Positions 1-8,020 of a DNA stretch of 11,950 bases are shown here, in pieces. The notes beneath the pieces are model-generated. The model searched no databases. It saw only the letters and a program-made list of their open reading frames with translations, and was not told where the DNA came from. The position numbers and the translations under genes are program-made. Source of the DNA: Gammaproteobacteria bacterium (GTDB lineage: Bacteria > Pseudomonadota > Gammaproteobacteria > Acidiferrobacterales > SZUA-150); assembly GCA_029880755.1 (NCBI GenBank), contig JAOUNW010000061.1:1-11950 (forward strand), in the 5' to 3' direction. Within the stretch, counting starts at the first letter, position 1. The number at the start of each line of letters is the position of its first letter.

Positions 1-315
1 GACGAATTAATCGAGAAAGGGCATTACCGCCGCTTCTATATGCATCGTACCGGCCATTGGTTGGGGATGGATGTGCACGACGTAGGCGATTATAAAATCG
101 AGGACGATTGGCGCATGCTCGAACCGGGCATGGTGCTGACGGTTGAGCCCGGACTCTACATTGCAGGGGGTGACAAAACTGTCGATAAGCGCTGGTGGAA
201 CATCGGCATCCGCATCGAGGATGATGTGTTGGTGACTGCGCAAGGACATGAGGTGTTAAGCAAAGATGTCCCCAAGACTGTGGATGAAATCGAGGCCTTA
301 ATGGCGGCGCAATAA
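1..315 (+). CDS. pepP: Xaa-Pro aminopeptidase PepP, C-terminal fragment
   Basis: This is the last 104 residues of a cytosolic M24B metallopeptidase that removes an N-terminal residue preceding proline; the start lies left of the window. The reading frame is open from base 1. Seen directly: a GHWLGMDVHD block (His19 and His26 of the fragment), a TVEPGLY block and a GIRIEDD block. These match the histidine and the two glutamates that bind the dinuclear metal centre in E. coli PepP, so the catalytic C-terminal half appears intact. The TAA stop abuts the ubiH ATG with no gap, which suggests co-transcription and translational coupling. The pepP-ubiH-ubiI order is the classic gammaproteobacterial arrangement. 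The family call is secure; the missing N-terminus cannot be judged. Confidence 0.93.
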   Translation, partial: DELIEKGHYRRFYMHRTGHWLGMDVHDVGDYKIEDDWRMLEPGMVLTVEPGLYIAGGDKTVDKRWWNIGIRIEDDVLVTAQGHEVLSKDVPKTVDEIEALMAAQ

Positions 316-1554
316 ATGGCAGCAGATTATGATCTAATCATCATTGGCGGGGGTCTGGCGGGCGCCAGTCTCGCCTGCGCCTTGGCCGGTTCTTCCTTGC
401 ATATCGCTGTAGTGGAAGCAATACCGGCAAGCTCGGACGATCAGCTCAGCTATGATGATCGTACTACAGCACTTGCTTATAGCTCCCGGCGCATTTTTGA
501 GGGCATAGGTGTCTGGCGTCAAATTGAACAGGAAGGTGCCTGTCCAATTCATCATATCCTTATTAGTGACAGAGGTCATTTTGGGTTCACCCGGTTGCAT
601 GCAGTGGAGGCGGGGTTGGATGCATTAGGCTATGTGGCAACCAATCGTGTTATGGGGCGCGCGTTATCTAACGTAATGCAGGCCGCGAATAACATTGAGC
701 TGCTATGTCCGGCAACAATCGAGCAAGTTAAGATTACTGCTGATTACGCCAGCTGCAGTATACGTCAGAGACAGCAAACAAGAACTATCAGTGCCCGCCT
801 GGTTGTGGTGGCCGAAGGCGGACGCTCGGGACTCCGGGAAGTATTGGGTATCGCCTCAAAGCGAAAGGATTATAAACAAACCGCCATTGTCACCAACGTC
901 ACCCCCGGCAAATCTCACGATCATGTAGCCTACGAACGTTTTACGGAAACCGGCCCTCTGGCCTTATTGCCGTTGCAGGGGCAGCGCTGTGGCGTGGTTT
1001 GGACCACGCGCCAGGACCACGCGTCTACCATTTTGTCCTGGGACGACCAGGAGTTCCTGCAACAATTGCAGCAGCGTTTTGGTAACCGTTTGGGCAAGTT
1101 TGAGAGGGTAGGAAAACGTCAGTCCTATCCCTTGTTTTTAAATCGTGTGGACGAGCAAACCCGTGAGCGTTTGGTATTGATCGGCAATGCTGCCCATGCA
1201 GTGCATCCGGTTGCCGGTCAGGGATTTAATCTGGGTCTGCGTGATGTTGCGACATTGGCCCAGGTGCTTGTCGAGGCTGTGCAGCATGGGGATGATATAG
1301 GTGCTTTGTCGGTTGTGCGCGCATATGAGGAATGGCGTGTGCGCGATAATCGCATAGTCTCCCGTTTTACTGACAGCCTGGTGCGTATTTTTTCCAACGA
1401 CTTTTTGCCCTTGGTAATAGGGCGCAATCTTGGGTTGTTGGGTGTGGATTTTTTGCCGGGGCTAAAGCGGGAATTCAGCCGCCGTACCAGCGGTCTTAAC
1501 GGTCGTCTGCCGAGGCTGGCGCGTGGATTACCATTGGAGCCGGATCATGGTTGA
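316..1554 (+). CDS. ubiH: UbiH, FAD-dependent ubiquinone-biosynthesis hydroxylase
   Basis: This 412-residue class A flavoprotein monooxygenase has the usual length for the UbiH/UbiI/UbiF family. In E. coli, UbiH hydroxylates C1 of the ubiquinone ring precursor using O2 and a flavin at the cytosolic membrane face. Seen: an N-terminal FAD Rossmann motif GGGLAG (residues 11-16), a central AEGGRSGLR block (about 166-174) and the C-terminal FAD motif GNAAHAVHPVAGQG (about 290-303). GN rather than GD at that last site, together with the SDRGHFGF stretch near residue 84, separates UbiH from UbiI. In the central motif the more usual ADG reads AEG, a conservative change. The ATG directly follows the pepP stop and no strong Shine-Dalgarno is visible, so coupling is likely. 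The last 8 bases overlap the preferred start of ubiI. Confidence 0.92.
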   Translation: MAADYDLIIIGGGLAGASLACALAGSSLHIAVVEAIPASSDDQLSYDDRTTALAYSSRRIFEGIGVWRQIEQEGACPIHHILISDRGHFGFTRLHAVEAGLDALGYVATNRVMGRALSNVMQAANNIELLCPATIEQVKITADYASCSIRQRQQTRTISARLVVVAEGGRSGLREVLGIASKRKDYKQTAIVTNVTPGKSHDHVAYERFTETGPLALLPLQGQRCGVVWTTRQDHASTILSWDDQEFLQQLQQRFGNRLGKFERVGKRQSYPLFLNRVDEQTRERLVLIGNAAHAVHPVAGQGFNLGLRDVATLAQVLVEAVQHGDDIGALSVVRAYEEWRVRDNRIVSRFTDSLVRIFSNDFLPLVIGRNLGLLGVDFLPGLKREFSRRTSGLNGRLPRLARGLPLEPDHG

Positions 1555-2779
1555 GCCAGTGTTCGAGTGTGACGTGTTGATTGTGGGTGGCGGCATGGTG
1601 GGTACCGCCTTGGCATGCGCGTTGGGTGGTTCGGACTTGCGGGTAGCCGTGCTGGAGCCGGGCCCTGTGCCTCAGCTACCTGGGGCCGAATATGACCTGC
1701 GGGTGAGTGCTATTAGCGCTGCGTCCTGTGCCCTGTTTGAGGCTGTCGGTGTCTGGAAGGCGATCAAGGAATTCCGGGTTGCCGACATTCAGGAAATGCG
1801 AATCTGGGATGCGGCCGGTAAAGGCTGTATCCATTTTGATGCGGCAGACATTGGTGCTGCCAGTCTTGGCTACATTATCGAAAACAGCGTTATGCTGGCC
1901 ATGCTGCACCAGAGAATGCAGCAGTACAGGAATGTGAGTTATAACTCCCCTGTCAAATTACAGCAGATACAGCTAGAGCCGGCACAGGCGACAGCTATCG
2001 CCGATAATGGCCAGCAATGGCGTGCGCGTTTACTGGTGGGCGCCGATGGTGCCCATTCACAGGTACGGCAGTTGCTGGGTATTAAGGCCAGCGGTTGGGA
2101 TTTTCAACAAAAAGGGATAGTTGCCACAGTTACCACAGAGAAGCCACACCAGCACACGGCCTGGCAACGTTTTTTGCCCACTGGCCCACTAGCGTTTTTA
2201 CCATTAAAGGATCCCCATCAATGCTCCATTGTTTGGTCGGCGGATAGTGCGCGCGCGGACGCTTTAATGACTCTGGACGACGCGGGATTCGTCGAGCAGT
2301 TGGAAGTTGCCTTTGAGAATGCCCTGGGTGCAATCAAGCATATCAGTCCACGTCAGGCGTTTGGGCTAAATCTCTCTCACGCCAGACATTACGTGCAGCC
2401 ACGCGTTGCGCTGGTAGGTGATGCTGCGCATCGTATGCATCCACTGGCCGGGCAGGGGGTGAATATGGGTTATGCCGATGCCGCGGTATTGGCGCAGGTC
2501 ATAATGGACGCCATGGAGCGACGCAAGGATGTTGGGGAGTTTGCTATATTGAGGCGATACGAGCGCTGGCGCAGGGGCGACAATACCGCCATGTTGTTGG
2601 CAACAGACGGTTTCAAGCGATTGTTTGGCACAGAGCAGCCTCTCATTGCCTCTTTGCGTAACACCGGATTAGGGATTGCCGATAAATTGCAACCATTCAA
2701 AAACAAGATCATGCGTCTGGCATCAGGCTTGGAGGCCGAGTTGCCAGGAATTATCAAAAACGTCGGCATGTTGCCATAA
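1547..2779 (+). CDS. ubiI: UbiI/VisC-type FAD-dependent ubiquinone hydroxylase
   Basis: This is a 410-residue paralogue of the preceding gene. In E. coli, UbiI hydroxylates C5 of 2-octaprenylphenol. Seen: FAD Rossmann motif GGGMVG (residues 14-19), DG motif GADGAHSQVR (165-174), and GDAAHRMHPLAGQG (291-304), where GD is the UbiI/UbiF form. The LGYIIENSVM stretch near residue 107 is also typical of UbiI/VisC proteins. The ATG at 1547 is preferred over an in-frame GTG at 1523: GGAG lies seven bases before it, and the Rossmann strand then sits at the normal distance. It overlaps ubiH by 8 bases. The substrate carbon cannot be fixed from sequence alone, since UbiI-, UbiL- and UbiF-type enzymes are close relatives and some bacteria use one enzyme for two positions. 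A strong hairpin overlaps the stop codon and ends the operon. Confidence 0.88.
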   Translation: MVEPVFECDVLIVGGGMVGTALACALGGSDLRVAVLEPGPVPQLPGAEYDLRVSAISAASCALFEAVGVWKAIKEFRVADIQEMRIWDAAGKGCIHFDAADIGAASLGYIIENSVMLAMLHQRMQQYRNVSYNSPVKLQQIQLEPAQATAIADNGQQWRARLLVGADGAHSQVRQLLGIKASGWDFQQKGIVATVTTEKPHQHTAWQRFLPTGPLAFLPLKDPHQCSIVWSADSARADALMTLDDAGFVEQLEVAFENALGAIKHISPRQAFGLNLSHARHYVQPRVALVGDAAHRMHPLAGQGVNMGYADAAVLAQVIMDAMERRKDVGEFAILRRYERWRRGDNTAMLLATDGFKRLFGTEQPLIASLRNTGLGIADKLQPFKNKIMRLASGLEAELPGIIKNVGMLP

Positions 2780-2815
2780 CAACAAAAGCCCGCTTACGCG
2801 GGCTTTTGTTGTTAT
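2776..2815. terminator. Bidirectional intrinsic terminator, perfect 18-bp stem
   Basis: An 18-bp perfectly paired stem (2776-2793 with 2798-2815) carries a TTAC loop and a GC-rich core of AGCCCGC. A and T runs on its flanks give a U-tract in either direction. It begins inside the TAA of ubiI and ends 10 bases before the stop of the convergent phnD-like gene, so it serves both. Confidence 0.95.
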
Positions 2816-2825
2816 ATATTTTTGA

Positions 2826-3659
2826 TTAGTAGTATCCCAGTTGATTCTCCAGGTATTTGGCCAGGCCAACGTATTCGTTATTGGAGGCAGGCACAAAGCC
2901 GCTATCAATAAGCATAGCGCTACGCAGTTTCGCTGTAGCGGAGTTTGATTCACTGGCCACCAATGCCCCGGCAATTTTCAGTTTTTCTGATTGGGACAGA
3001 CGCGGACCGGCCGAAAAGGCAAGATGCGGTAACGGGTCTGTCAGAAAAATTACCTTGGATTTGTGATCAGAATTTTCCAGTTTATCCAATGCCGCCAATG
3101 GCAATACACCGGCCGTACATTTCTTTGACTGGACATTTTCGTAAATGGTACCCCAGTCATCACTGGTGACAATGCGTGGTTGGCGCGACGGATTATCAAA
3201 ATTATTCAGAACAATGATCGATGCCAGATCCGGTGGTGCCTGGGTACAAATACTGCGGCCTACGAGATCCTTCAAGGTCTGATAACGTACACTGCCATTG
3301 GCGACAATCACTGCAAACCGGTTGGGGGTGGCTGCCTTCGCCAGAATAGTGTGATTGAGATTGGCGGCGCGATAGCTATTCAGGTGGCCGTCATCGAAAA
3401 TCAAATCGTAGTTACCCTTCAACATGTGGGTACGGAAAATTAGCCAGTTACCGGGATGTTTGTATACGACCTTTTTGCCAAGCACCTGACTGAGATATTC
3501 GGCAATGGGTTCGTAACGCTCGCGCCCGGCTTCCGGTGATTCTTTTGGGGGCGCCGTAAAAACGATTTCGTTTAGTGTCATGGCTGCCGTGTTATTTTCT
3601 GCCATGGTGGGGAACGGCAGCAGGCTTAGTACGGCAGCGATAAAAAATATCTTTCGCAT
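2826..3659 (-). CDS. Orphan PhnD-type periplasmic substrate-binding protein
   Basis: This 277-residue exported protein resembles the phosphate/phosphite/phosphonate binding proteins of ABC importers (PhnD family). Seen: a signal peptide with a basic start, a hydrophobic core and probable cleavage after Ala20 (TMA|EN). The mature part opens with a strand plus an APPKESPEAGRERYEPIAEYLSQ block, matching the family pattern of an N-terminal strand followed by a YxPLxxYLs-type helix. An NYDLIFDDGH stretch sits near residue 82. A GAGGA-like Shine-Dalgarno (GAGGA) lies 5-6 bases before the ATG. No permease or ATPase gene is adjacent, so import is not supported by context. Stand-alone members often act as sensory or partner proteins, but that is inference. 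The ligand cannot be assigned. The gene converges on ubiI, and a 241-base gap separates it from ntrC upstream. Confidence 0.75.
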   Translation of the reverse strand: MRKIFFIAAVLSLLPFPTMAENNTAAMTLNEIVFTAPPKESPEAGRERYEPIAEYLSQVLGKKVVYKHPGNWLIFRTHMLKGNYDLIFDDGHLNSYRAANLNHTILAKAATPNRFAVIVANGSVRYQTLKDLVGRSICTQAPPDLASIIVLNNFDNPSRQPRIVTSDDWGTIYENVQSKKCTAGVLPLAALDKLENSDHKSKVIFLTDPLPHLAFSAGPRLSQSEKLKIAGALVASESNSATAKLRSAMLIDSGFVPASNNEYVGLAKYLENQLGYY

Positions 3660-3680
3660 AGCGAATCCTCTAACAATAAA

Positions 3681-3693
3681 GCCCTGTCGGGGC
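3681..3693 (-). promoter_or_regulatory. Small GC hairpin with T-rich tail in the phnD-like leader
   Basis: GCCC pairs with GGGC around a 5-base loop. On the - strand it is followed directly by TTTATTGTT and then by the Shine-Dalgarno of the phnD-like gene. It could be a weak terminator for read-through from ntrC, a leader attenuator, or chance. Four base pairs is short. Confidence 0.25.
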
Positions 3694-3863
3694 GAGTTGC
3701 TGTCTCGTTGGGCGTGCGTAAAACGACTACCGGGAGCGGCAACAGTGATATTTAGCGGTTCTGGAACTTACAGGCGTCATGCGTCAGGTATGGCGCCGGG
3801 ATAGTTAAAATGTAGTCGAGGTAGTGCCGGGGTCTACTTCTTAGGGTACAGGGGTTCTGGCAA

Positions 3864-3878
3864 AGCCGATAAACGGCT
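3864..3878 (-). terminator. Possible weak terminator after ntrC
   Basis: AGCCG (3864-3868) pairs with CGGCT (3874-3878) around a 5-base loop. On the - strand it is followed by TTTGCC, only a short T-run. It lies 23 bases after the ntrC stop. The stem is too short to be sure. Confidence 0.3.
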
Positions 3879-3900
3879 ACGCAGTAAGACAATAGCGAGG

Positions 3901-5298
3901 CTAAAGGTTGAGTTCCTTTAGTTTGCGGGTCAGGGTGTTGCGTCCCCAGCCCAGGCGTCTTGCCGCATCCTGTTTGCGTCCACCGGTGTGCTTGAGTGCC
4001 TCTTGAATGAGGATGCGCTCAAAATCATCATTCAAATGCTTAAATATGTCTGTGACGCCTTTTCCCAGTTGCTGGTCGACGTAGCGCTTAAAAACATCTT
4101 GCCAACGCTTTTGCAAAGGCACATCAGCGCCTTCTTCCTGTTTTATTTCAGGGGGTAAATCGGATACGCTGATAGTTGCGCCCGGTGCCATTACCATTAA
4201 CCAGCGGCAAGTGTTTTCGAGCTGACGAACATTGCCAGGCCAGTTGCACTGACTCATAAAATCGAGGGCCTCTTTGTCAATTTTCTTTGACTCCACATTG
4301 AGTTCTTTGGATGATTTGTCCAGGAAGTACCTTACCAGTGCCGGTATGTCTTCCCTGCGCTCGCGCAAGGCGGGTAGATGGATGCGAATGACGTTAAGGC
4401 GATGGAAAAGGTCTTCGCGGAACCTGCCGTCAGCCACCCGCTTTTCCAGGTTCTGGTTAGTGGCGGCAATAATGCGTACGTCAGTCTCAATCTGCTCGTG
4501 ACCGCCCACGCGATAAAAACGGCCGTCAGATAGCACACGCAAGAGTCGGGTTTGAAGCTCTGCCGTCATGTCGCCGATCTCGTCCAGAAACAGAGTGCCT
4601 GTATTGGCCTGCTCAAAGCGGCCTTTGCGTTGGCTCTGTGCCCCGGTAAATGCGCCTCTTTCGTGACCGAAGAGTTCGGACTCCAACAACTCGCCGGGAA
4701 TGGCGGCGATATTAATAGCAATAAAGGGTTTGTTGGCTCTCGGGCTGTGATTGTGCAGGGCGCGTGCTACCAGCTCCTTGCCGGTACCGGATTCACCATT
4801 GATGAGTACACTTAAATGGGAATTGGACAGGCGGCCAATAGCTCGGAATACTTCCTGCATGGCGGGTGCTTCGCCGATGATCTCAGTGCTGGACTCTCTT
4901 TTTTCTTCGGCCGGCTTGCCATTGAAACGCTGGTGTTCCAGCGCCCTGCGCACCAGGCTGACGGCGTCATCAACGTCAAACGGTTTTGGCAGATATTCAA
5001 AGGCTCCGCCCCGGTAAGAGGCGACTGCACTATCGAGGTCGGTATGCGCAGTCATGATGATGACAGGAATTTCCGGCGCCTTGGTTTTTATTGTCTGCAA
5101 TAACTCAAGGCCGGATATGCCCGGCATGCGAATATCGGTCACAATAACATGGGGTCGTCGATGATCCAGAGTGTCTGCGATGTGTTCGGCTGAGTTAAAC
5201 GATTCAACGGCAATACCGGCTTTTTCCAATGCCTTTTCCAGTACCCAGCGGATGGAGCGGTCGTCGTCGATGATCCAGACCCTATCGGTTGATGTCAT
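3901..5298 (-). CDS. ntrC: NtrC (GlnG), nitrogen response regulator and sigma-54 activator
   Basis: This 465-residue cytosolic response regulator activates RNA polymerase-sigma-54 at nitrogen-regulated promoters when phosphorylated by NtrB. Three domains are visible. The receiver (1-120) has acidic residues D11-D13, phosphoacceptor D55 in VTDIRMPG, T84 and K105 in LPKPFD. The AAA+ domain (about 138-375) has Walker A GESGTGKE (168-175), the sigma-54 contact loop GAFTGA (215-220) and Walker B LFLDEIGD (236-243). A Fis-type helix-turn-helix follows at about 424-465 (AARRLGWGRNTLTRKL). The receiver opening DRVWIIDDDRSIRWVLE is typical of NtrC itself rather than of other enhancer-binding proteins. 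The ATG overlaps the ntrB stop in ATGA, with GAGG seven bases upstream. All key residues are present. Its sites are visible upstream of glnA. Confidence 0.97.
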   Translation of the reverse strand: MTSTDRVWIIDDDRSIRWVLEKALEKAGIAVESFNSAEHIADTLDHRRPHVIVTDIRMPGISGLELLQTIKTKAPEIPVIIMTAHTDLDSAVASYRGGAFEYLPKPFDVDDAVSLVRRALEHQRFNGKPAEEKRESSTEIIGEAPAMQEVFRAIGRLSNSHLSVLINGESGTGKELVARALHNHSPRANKPFIAINIAAIPGELLESELFGHERGAFTGAQSQRKGRFEQANTGTLFLDEIGDMTAELQTRLLRVLSDGRFYRVGGHEQIETDVRIIAATNQNLEKRVADGRFREDLFHRLNVIRIHLPALRERREDIPALVRYFLDKSSKELNVESKKIDKEALDFMSQCNWPGNVRQLENTCRWLMVMAPGATISVSDLPPEIKQEEGADVPLQKRWQDVFKRYVDQQLGKGVTDIFKHLNDDFERILIQEALKHTGGRKQDAARRLGWGRNTLTRKLKELNL

Positions 5299-6422
5299 GA
5301 CTGGACCTCGCTATTTTCCAAAGGCAGGTAAATGGAAAAAACAGTATTACCAGGTTCGCTGGTACACTGAATCAGGCCGCCATGCCTGGCAATAATATCC
5401 TGGCTAATCGAAAGGCCCAGGCCTGTGCCCTCCGGGCGGCCTGTCACAAGCGGGTAAAAAATGTCCTGAACAAGATCAGCAGGAATGCCCGGACCGTTAT
5501 CAATGATATCCAGCCGGATGGCCAGGCGATGCAGGTTTTGGCCGATAGTAAACTGGCGTTCGATGCGTGAACGTAGCTCCAGTACACCTTTATTATCCAT
5601 GGCCTGAACAGCATTGCGCACCACGTTTAGTATGGCTTGTATCAGTTGGTCCCGATCTCCTGGAATTTCCGGGAGGCTGGGATCATAGCTGGTAATTATA
5701 TCCAGACCCTCCTGTACCTCGGCCAGGATCAAACGGCGAATATGTTCCAAAACTTCGTGTATGTTAATCATCTTCAGGTTAAGCACCTGATTGGGGCCAA
5801 ACATACGATCGATTAGAGCGCGCAGACGATCAGCCTCTTCAATGATTATGGAGGTATATTCTTCCAGTTCGGGATTCGGCAGCTCCCTTGCCAGTAATTG
5901 CGCGGCGCCGCGAATTCCGCCCAGCGGGTTCTTGATTTCGTGGGCAACACCCCGAATGACTGCCTTATTGGTGGCATGCAGATGCTGCATTTTTTCTTCC
6001 TGGGCCAGACGCAGGATGCGATCAACCTGGACCATCTCCATGATCAGTGCTGCTTCAATGTTGTCGTCGATTATTGGCGTTATGGTGTAATCGACAGTAA
6101 TAGTTCGTTTGCCATGAAGTTGTAGTGTTGCTTCACGCATGGTTACAGGATGCTGGCTTTCGCTTACCTTGGTTAATGTTTCCTTTAGGCTCGTTTCGGT
6201 TTTGGATAGCCAGTGATCAAGTGTGTGCCCCAGCATTTTCTTTGCGCTGGTAGCGAATAGCATTTCAGCTGATGGATTGACCGCGGTTAATTTGAGTTTA
6301 TGGTCAAATACCAACACCGCTGATGTCAGGTTTTCAAAGATTTGTTTTGATATTTCCATAGCGCTCATATCCGGCTTATGGATATCGTGGTCGGGAAAAT
6401 TGTATATGGCCAGATTTTTCAT
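5295..6422 (-). CDS. ntrB: NtrB (GlnL), nitrogen-sensing histidine kinase/phosphatase
   Basis: This 375-residue soluble sensor kinase phosphorylates NtrC under nitrogen limitation and, in studied relatives, dephosphorylates it when bound by PII. Seen: an N-terminal PAS domain (about 25-130), dimerization/phosphorylation H-box VAHEIKNPLGGIRGAAQLL with His161, N-box with Asn266 and Asn270, G1 box DNGPGIP (308-314) and G2 box GTGLGLS (332-338). No membrane segment is seen, as expected for NtrB. The reading frame is closed by a stop three codons upstream of the ATG at 6422, and that ATG has no clear Shine-Dalgarno. Met19 or Met22 are alternative starts, also without good ribosome sites. A candidate small ORF stops two bases before this ATG, so coupling is possible. 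The gene overlaps ntrC by 4 bases. Confidence 0.95.
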   Translation of the reverse strand: MKNLAIYNFPDHDIHKPDMSAMEISKQIFENLTSAVLVFDHKLKLTAVNPSAEMLFATSAKKMLGHTLDHWLSKTETSLKETLTKVSESQHPVTMREATLQLHGKRTITVDYTITPIIDDNIEAALIMEMVQVDRILRLAQEEKMQHLHATNKAVIRGVAHEIKNPLGGIRGAAQLLARELPNPELEEYTSIIIEEADRLRALIDRMFGPNQVLNLKMINIHEVLEHIRRLILAEVQEGLDIITSYDPSLPEIPGDRDQLIQAILNVVRNAVQAMDNKGVLELRSRIERQFTIGQNLHRLAIRLDIIDNGPGIPADLVQDIFYPLVTGRPEGTGLGLSISQDIIARHGGLIQCTSEPGNTVFSIYLPLENSEVQS

Positions 6423-6424
6423 GG

Positions 6425-6565
6425 CTAATCACAAAGCTTCGATGAGTGATTTCCAATTGACCGAAAGAAATGCCCCCTATAACGGGGGCATCCCATATTG
6501 CTATGACGGGCGCTTATGTCCTCAACCGTTTTGAATGTTACTGGGTATCGGTTGTTGCCCATCAT
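6425..6565 (-). CDS. Candidate 46-codon ORF between glnA and ntrB
   Basis: A short frame starts MMGNNRYPVT and ends SSKLCD. Its ATG is preceded at six bases by a strong Shine-Dalgarno, AGGAGAG (6572-6578), which begins three bases past the glnA stop. The TAG lies two bases before the ntrB ATG, and ntrB has no Shine-Dalgarno of its own. The frame runs straight through the glnA terminator hairpin. The peptide is basic, with no recognisable domain, signal peptide or membrane helix. It could be a leader or coupling ORF that delivers ribosomes to ntrB, or a chance frame behind a stray purine run. The ribosome site and spacing are seen; any function is inference. Confidence 0.35.
   Translation of the reverse strand: MMGNNRYPVTFKTVEDISARHSNMGCPRYRGHFFRSIGNHSSKLCD
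6470..6491 (-). terminator. Intrinsic terminator after glnA
   Basis: The stem ATGCCCCC/GGGGGCAT (8 bp) has a 6-base loop and is followed on the - strand by TTCTTT. It lies 90 bases past the glnA stop and 48 bases before ntrB. It should separate abundant glnA message from low-level ntrBC read-through, as the glnA-glnL terminator does in E. coli. Confidence 0.8.
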
Positions 6566-6580
6566 GACTTTCTCTCCTGA

Positions 6581-7990
6581 TTACATGCTGTAGTACATAT
6601 CAAACTCGATAGGATGGGTGGTCATACGCATGCGTGTGACTTCTTCCATTTTGAGCTTGATGTATGCATCAATGGTGTCATCGGTAAAGACGTCACCGGC
6701 CTTGAGAAAGTCACGGTCCTTGTTGAGCGCATCAAGCGCCTGATCAAGGGCATAACATACGGTCGGAATCTTCTTTTCCTCTTCCGGCGGCAAATCATAA
6801 AGATCCTTATCCATGGCCTCACCAGGATGGATCTTGTTCTGGATACCATCGAGACCTGCCATCATCATTGCGGCAAAGGTGAAATAGGGGTTGCCTGTTG
6901 AGTCAGGGAAGCGAACCTCTATGCGTCGTCCCTTGGGGTTGGTGACGTAAGGGATTCGAATGGAAGCCGAACGGTTACGTGCTGAATAGGCCAGCATAAC
7001 CGGAGCTTCAAAACCAGGTACCAGGCGCTTGTAACTGTTGGTGCCGGCATTGGTAAAGGCATTCAGTGCGCGGGCGTGTTTGATAATGCCCCCGATATAA
7101 TAAAGTGCCATCTCGCTTAACCCGCCGTATTCGTCACCGGAGAACAGATTTTTGCCTCCTTTTGCCAGCGATTGGTGTACGTGCATACCGCTACCATTGT
7201 CACCCACCATTGGTTTCGGCATGAAGGTCGCGGTTTTGCCGTAAGAATGGGCAACGTTCTGTACGCAATATTTCAGTATCTGGTTTTGATCGGCTCTTCT
7301 CACCAGAGTATTAAACCCGGTGCCAATTTCGCACTGACCAGCAGTCGCCACTTCGTGATGATGCACTTCAACAGGAACGCCCATTTCTTCCAATGCCAGA
7401 CACATGGCAGAACGGATATCCTGTAGTGAATCAACAGGAGGAACCGGGAAGTAACCACCTTTAATGCCGGGGCGGTGACCCATATTGCCACCCTCATAGA
7501 CCTTTTCTGAGTTCCACTGAGCTTCTTCAGAGTCTATCTGTACAAAACTGCCGGACATATCGGCGCCCCAGCGTACGTCTTCGAAAATGAAAAACTCTGG
7601 TTCCGGTCCAAAATAGGCGGTATCAGCGATGCCGGTGCTCTTTAGATAAGCCTCAGCTTTTTTGCCGATACTACGGGGATCGCGCTCATAACCCTGCATG
7701 GTGTTTGGCTCAATGATGTCGCAGCGGATAATCATGGTCGGTTCCTCCATAAAAGGATCCATGACTGCGGTATCGCCTTCCGGCATCAGAATCATGTCGG
7801 ATTCGTTAATGCCTTTCCAGCCGGCAATACTGGAGCCATCAAACATCTTGCCCTCTTCGAACATGCTTTCATCTACCTGGTGGGCTGGCATAGACACATG
7901 CTGCTCCTTCCCGCGGGTGTCAGTGAAGCGCAGGTCAACGAACTTGACCTTGTTGTCTTTCATCATCTTTAGCGCGTTAGCGGCGGACAT
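6581..7990 (-). CDS. glnA: Glutamine synthetase, type I (GSI-beta)
   Basis: This 469-residue enzyme makes glutamine from glutamate, ammonia and ATP as a cytosolic dodecamer. It has the full normal length. Seen: the N-terminal latch loop DGSSIAGW with catalytic Asp51, the FGPEPEFFIF metal site (about 127-136), HVHQS at the nucleotide/metal site (270-274), the NRSASIRIP block (339-347), the GFEAP flap with Glu328, and the adenylylation loop DKDLYDLPPEE with Tyr398. Tyr398 corresponds to Tyr397 of E. coli and predicts control by GlnE, which is not in this window. GGAG lies nine bases before the ATG. Upstream sits a dual sigma-70/sigma-54 control region with two NtrC sites; downstream a terminator separates it from ntrBC. 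There is nothing unusual in the protein itself. Confidence 0.98.
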   Translation of the reverse strand: MSAANALKMMKDNKVKFVDLRFTDTRGKEQHVSMPAHQVDESMFEEGKMFDGSSIAGWKGINESDMILMPEGDTAVMDPFMEEPTMIIRCDIIEPNTMQGYERDPRSIGKKAEAYLKSTGIADTAYFGPEPEFFIFEDVRWGADMSGSFVQIDSEEAQWNSEKVYEGGNMGHRPGIKGGYFPVPPVDSLQDIRSAMCLALEEMGVPVEVHHHEVATAGQCEIGTGFNTLVRRADQNQILKYCVQNVAHSYGKTATFMPKPMVGDNGSGMHVHQSLAKGGKNLFSGDEYGGLSEMALYYIGGIIKHARALNAFTNAGTNSYKRLVPGFEAPVMLAYSARNRSASIRIPYVTNPKGRRIEVRFPDSTGNPYFTFAAMMMAGLDGIQNKIHPGEAMDKDLYDLPPEEEKKIPTVCYALDQALDALNKDRDFLKAGDVFTDDTIDAYIKLKMEEVTRMRMTTHPIEFDMYYSM

Positions 7991-8020
7991 CTCTTTTATC
8001 TCCTCAATGTGATCAGTGTG

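Larger units (their letters stand above)
3660..3900 (-). other. Noncoding gap between ntrC and the phnD-like gene
   Basis: No credible gene is seen on either strand. On the - strand this is the ntrC 3' flank followed by the 5' region of the phnD-like gene. A weak 5-bp hairpin (AGCCG/CGGCT, 3864-3878) could be the ntrC terminator. A second small hairpin (GCCC/GGGC, 3681-3693) is followed on the - strand by TTTATTGTT and sits about 20 bases before the phnD-like start. I could not identify a convincing promoter. Confidence 0.6.

Noticed and set aside
1523..1546. Earlier GTG start for ubiI
   Set aside because: It would lengthen the overlap with ubiH, and it adds eight residues before the normal family start; the ATG at 1547 has GGAG at good spacing.
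3580..3804. 74-codon + strand frame entering the gap upstream of the phnD-like gene
   Set aside because: Half of it is antisense to the signal-peptide region, it has no ribosome site, and it resembles no protein.
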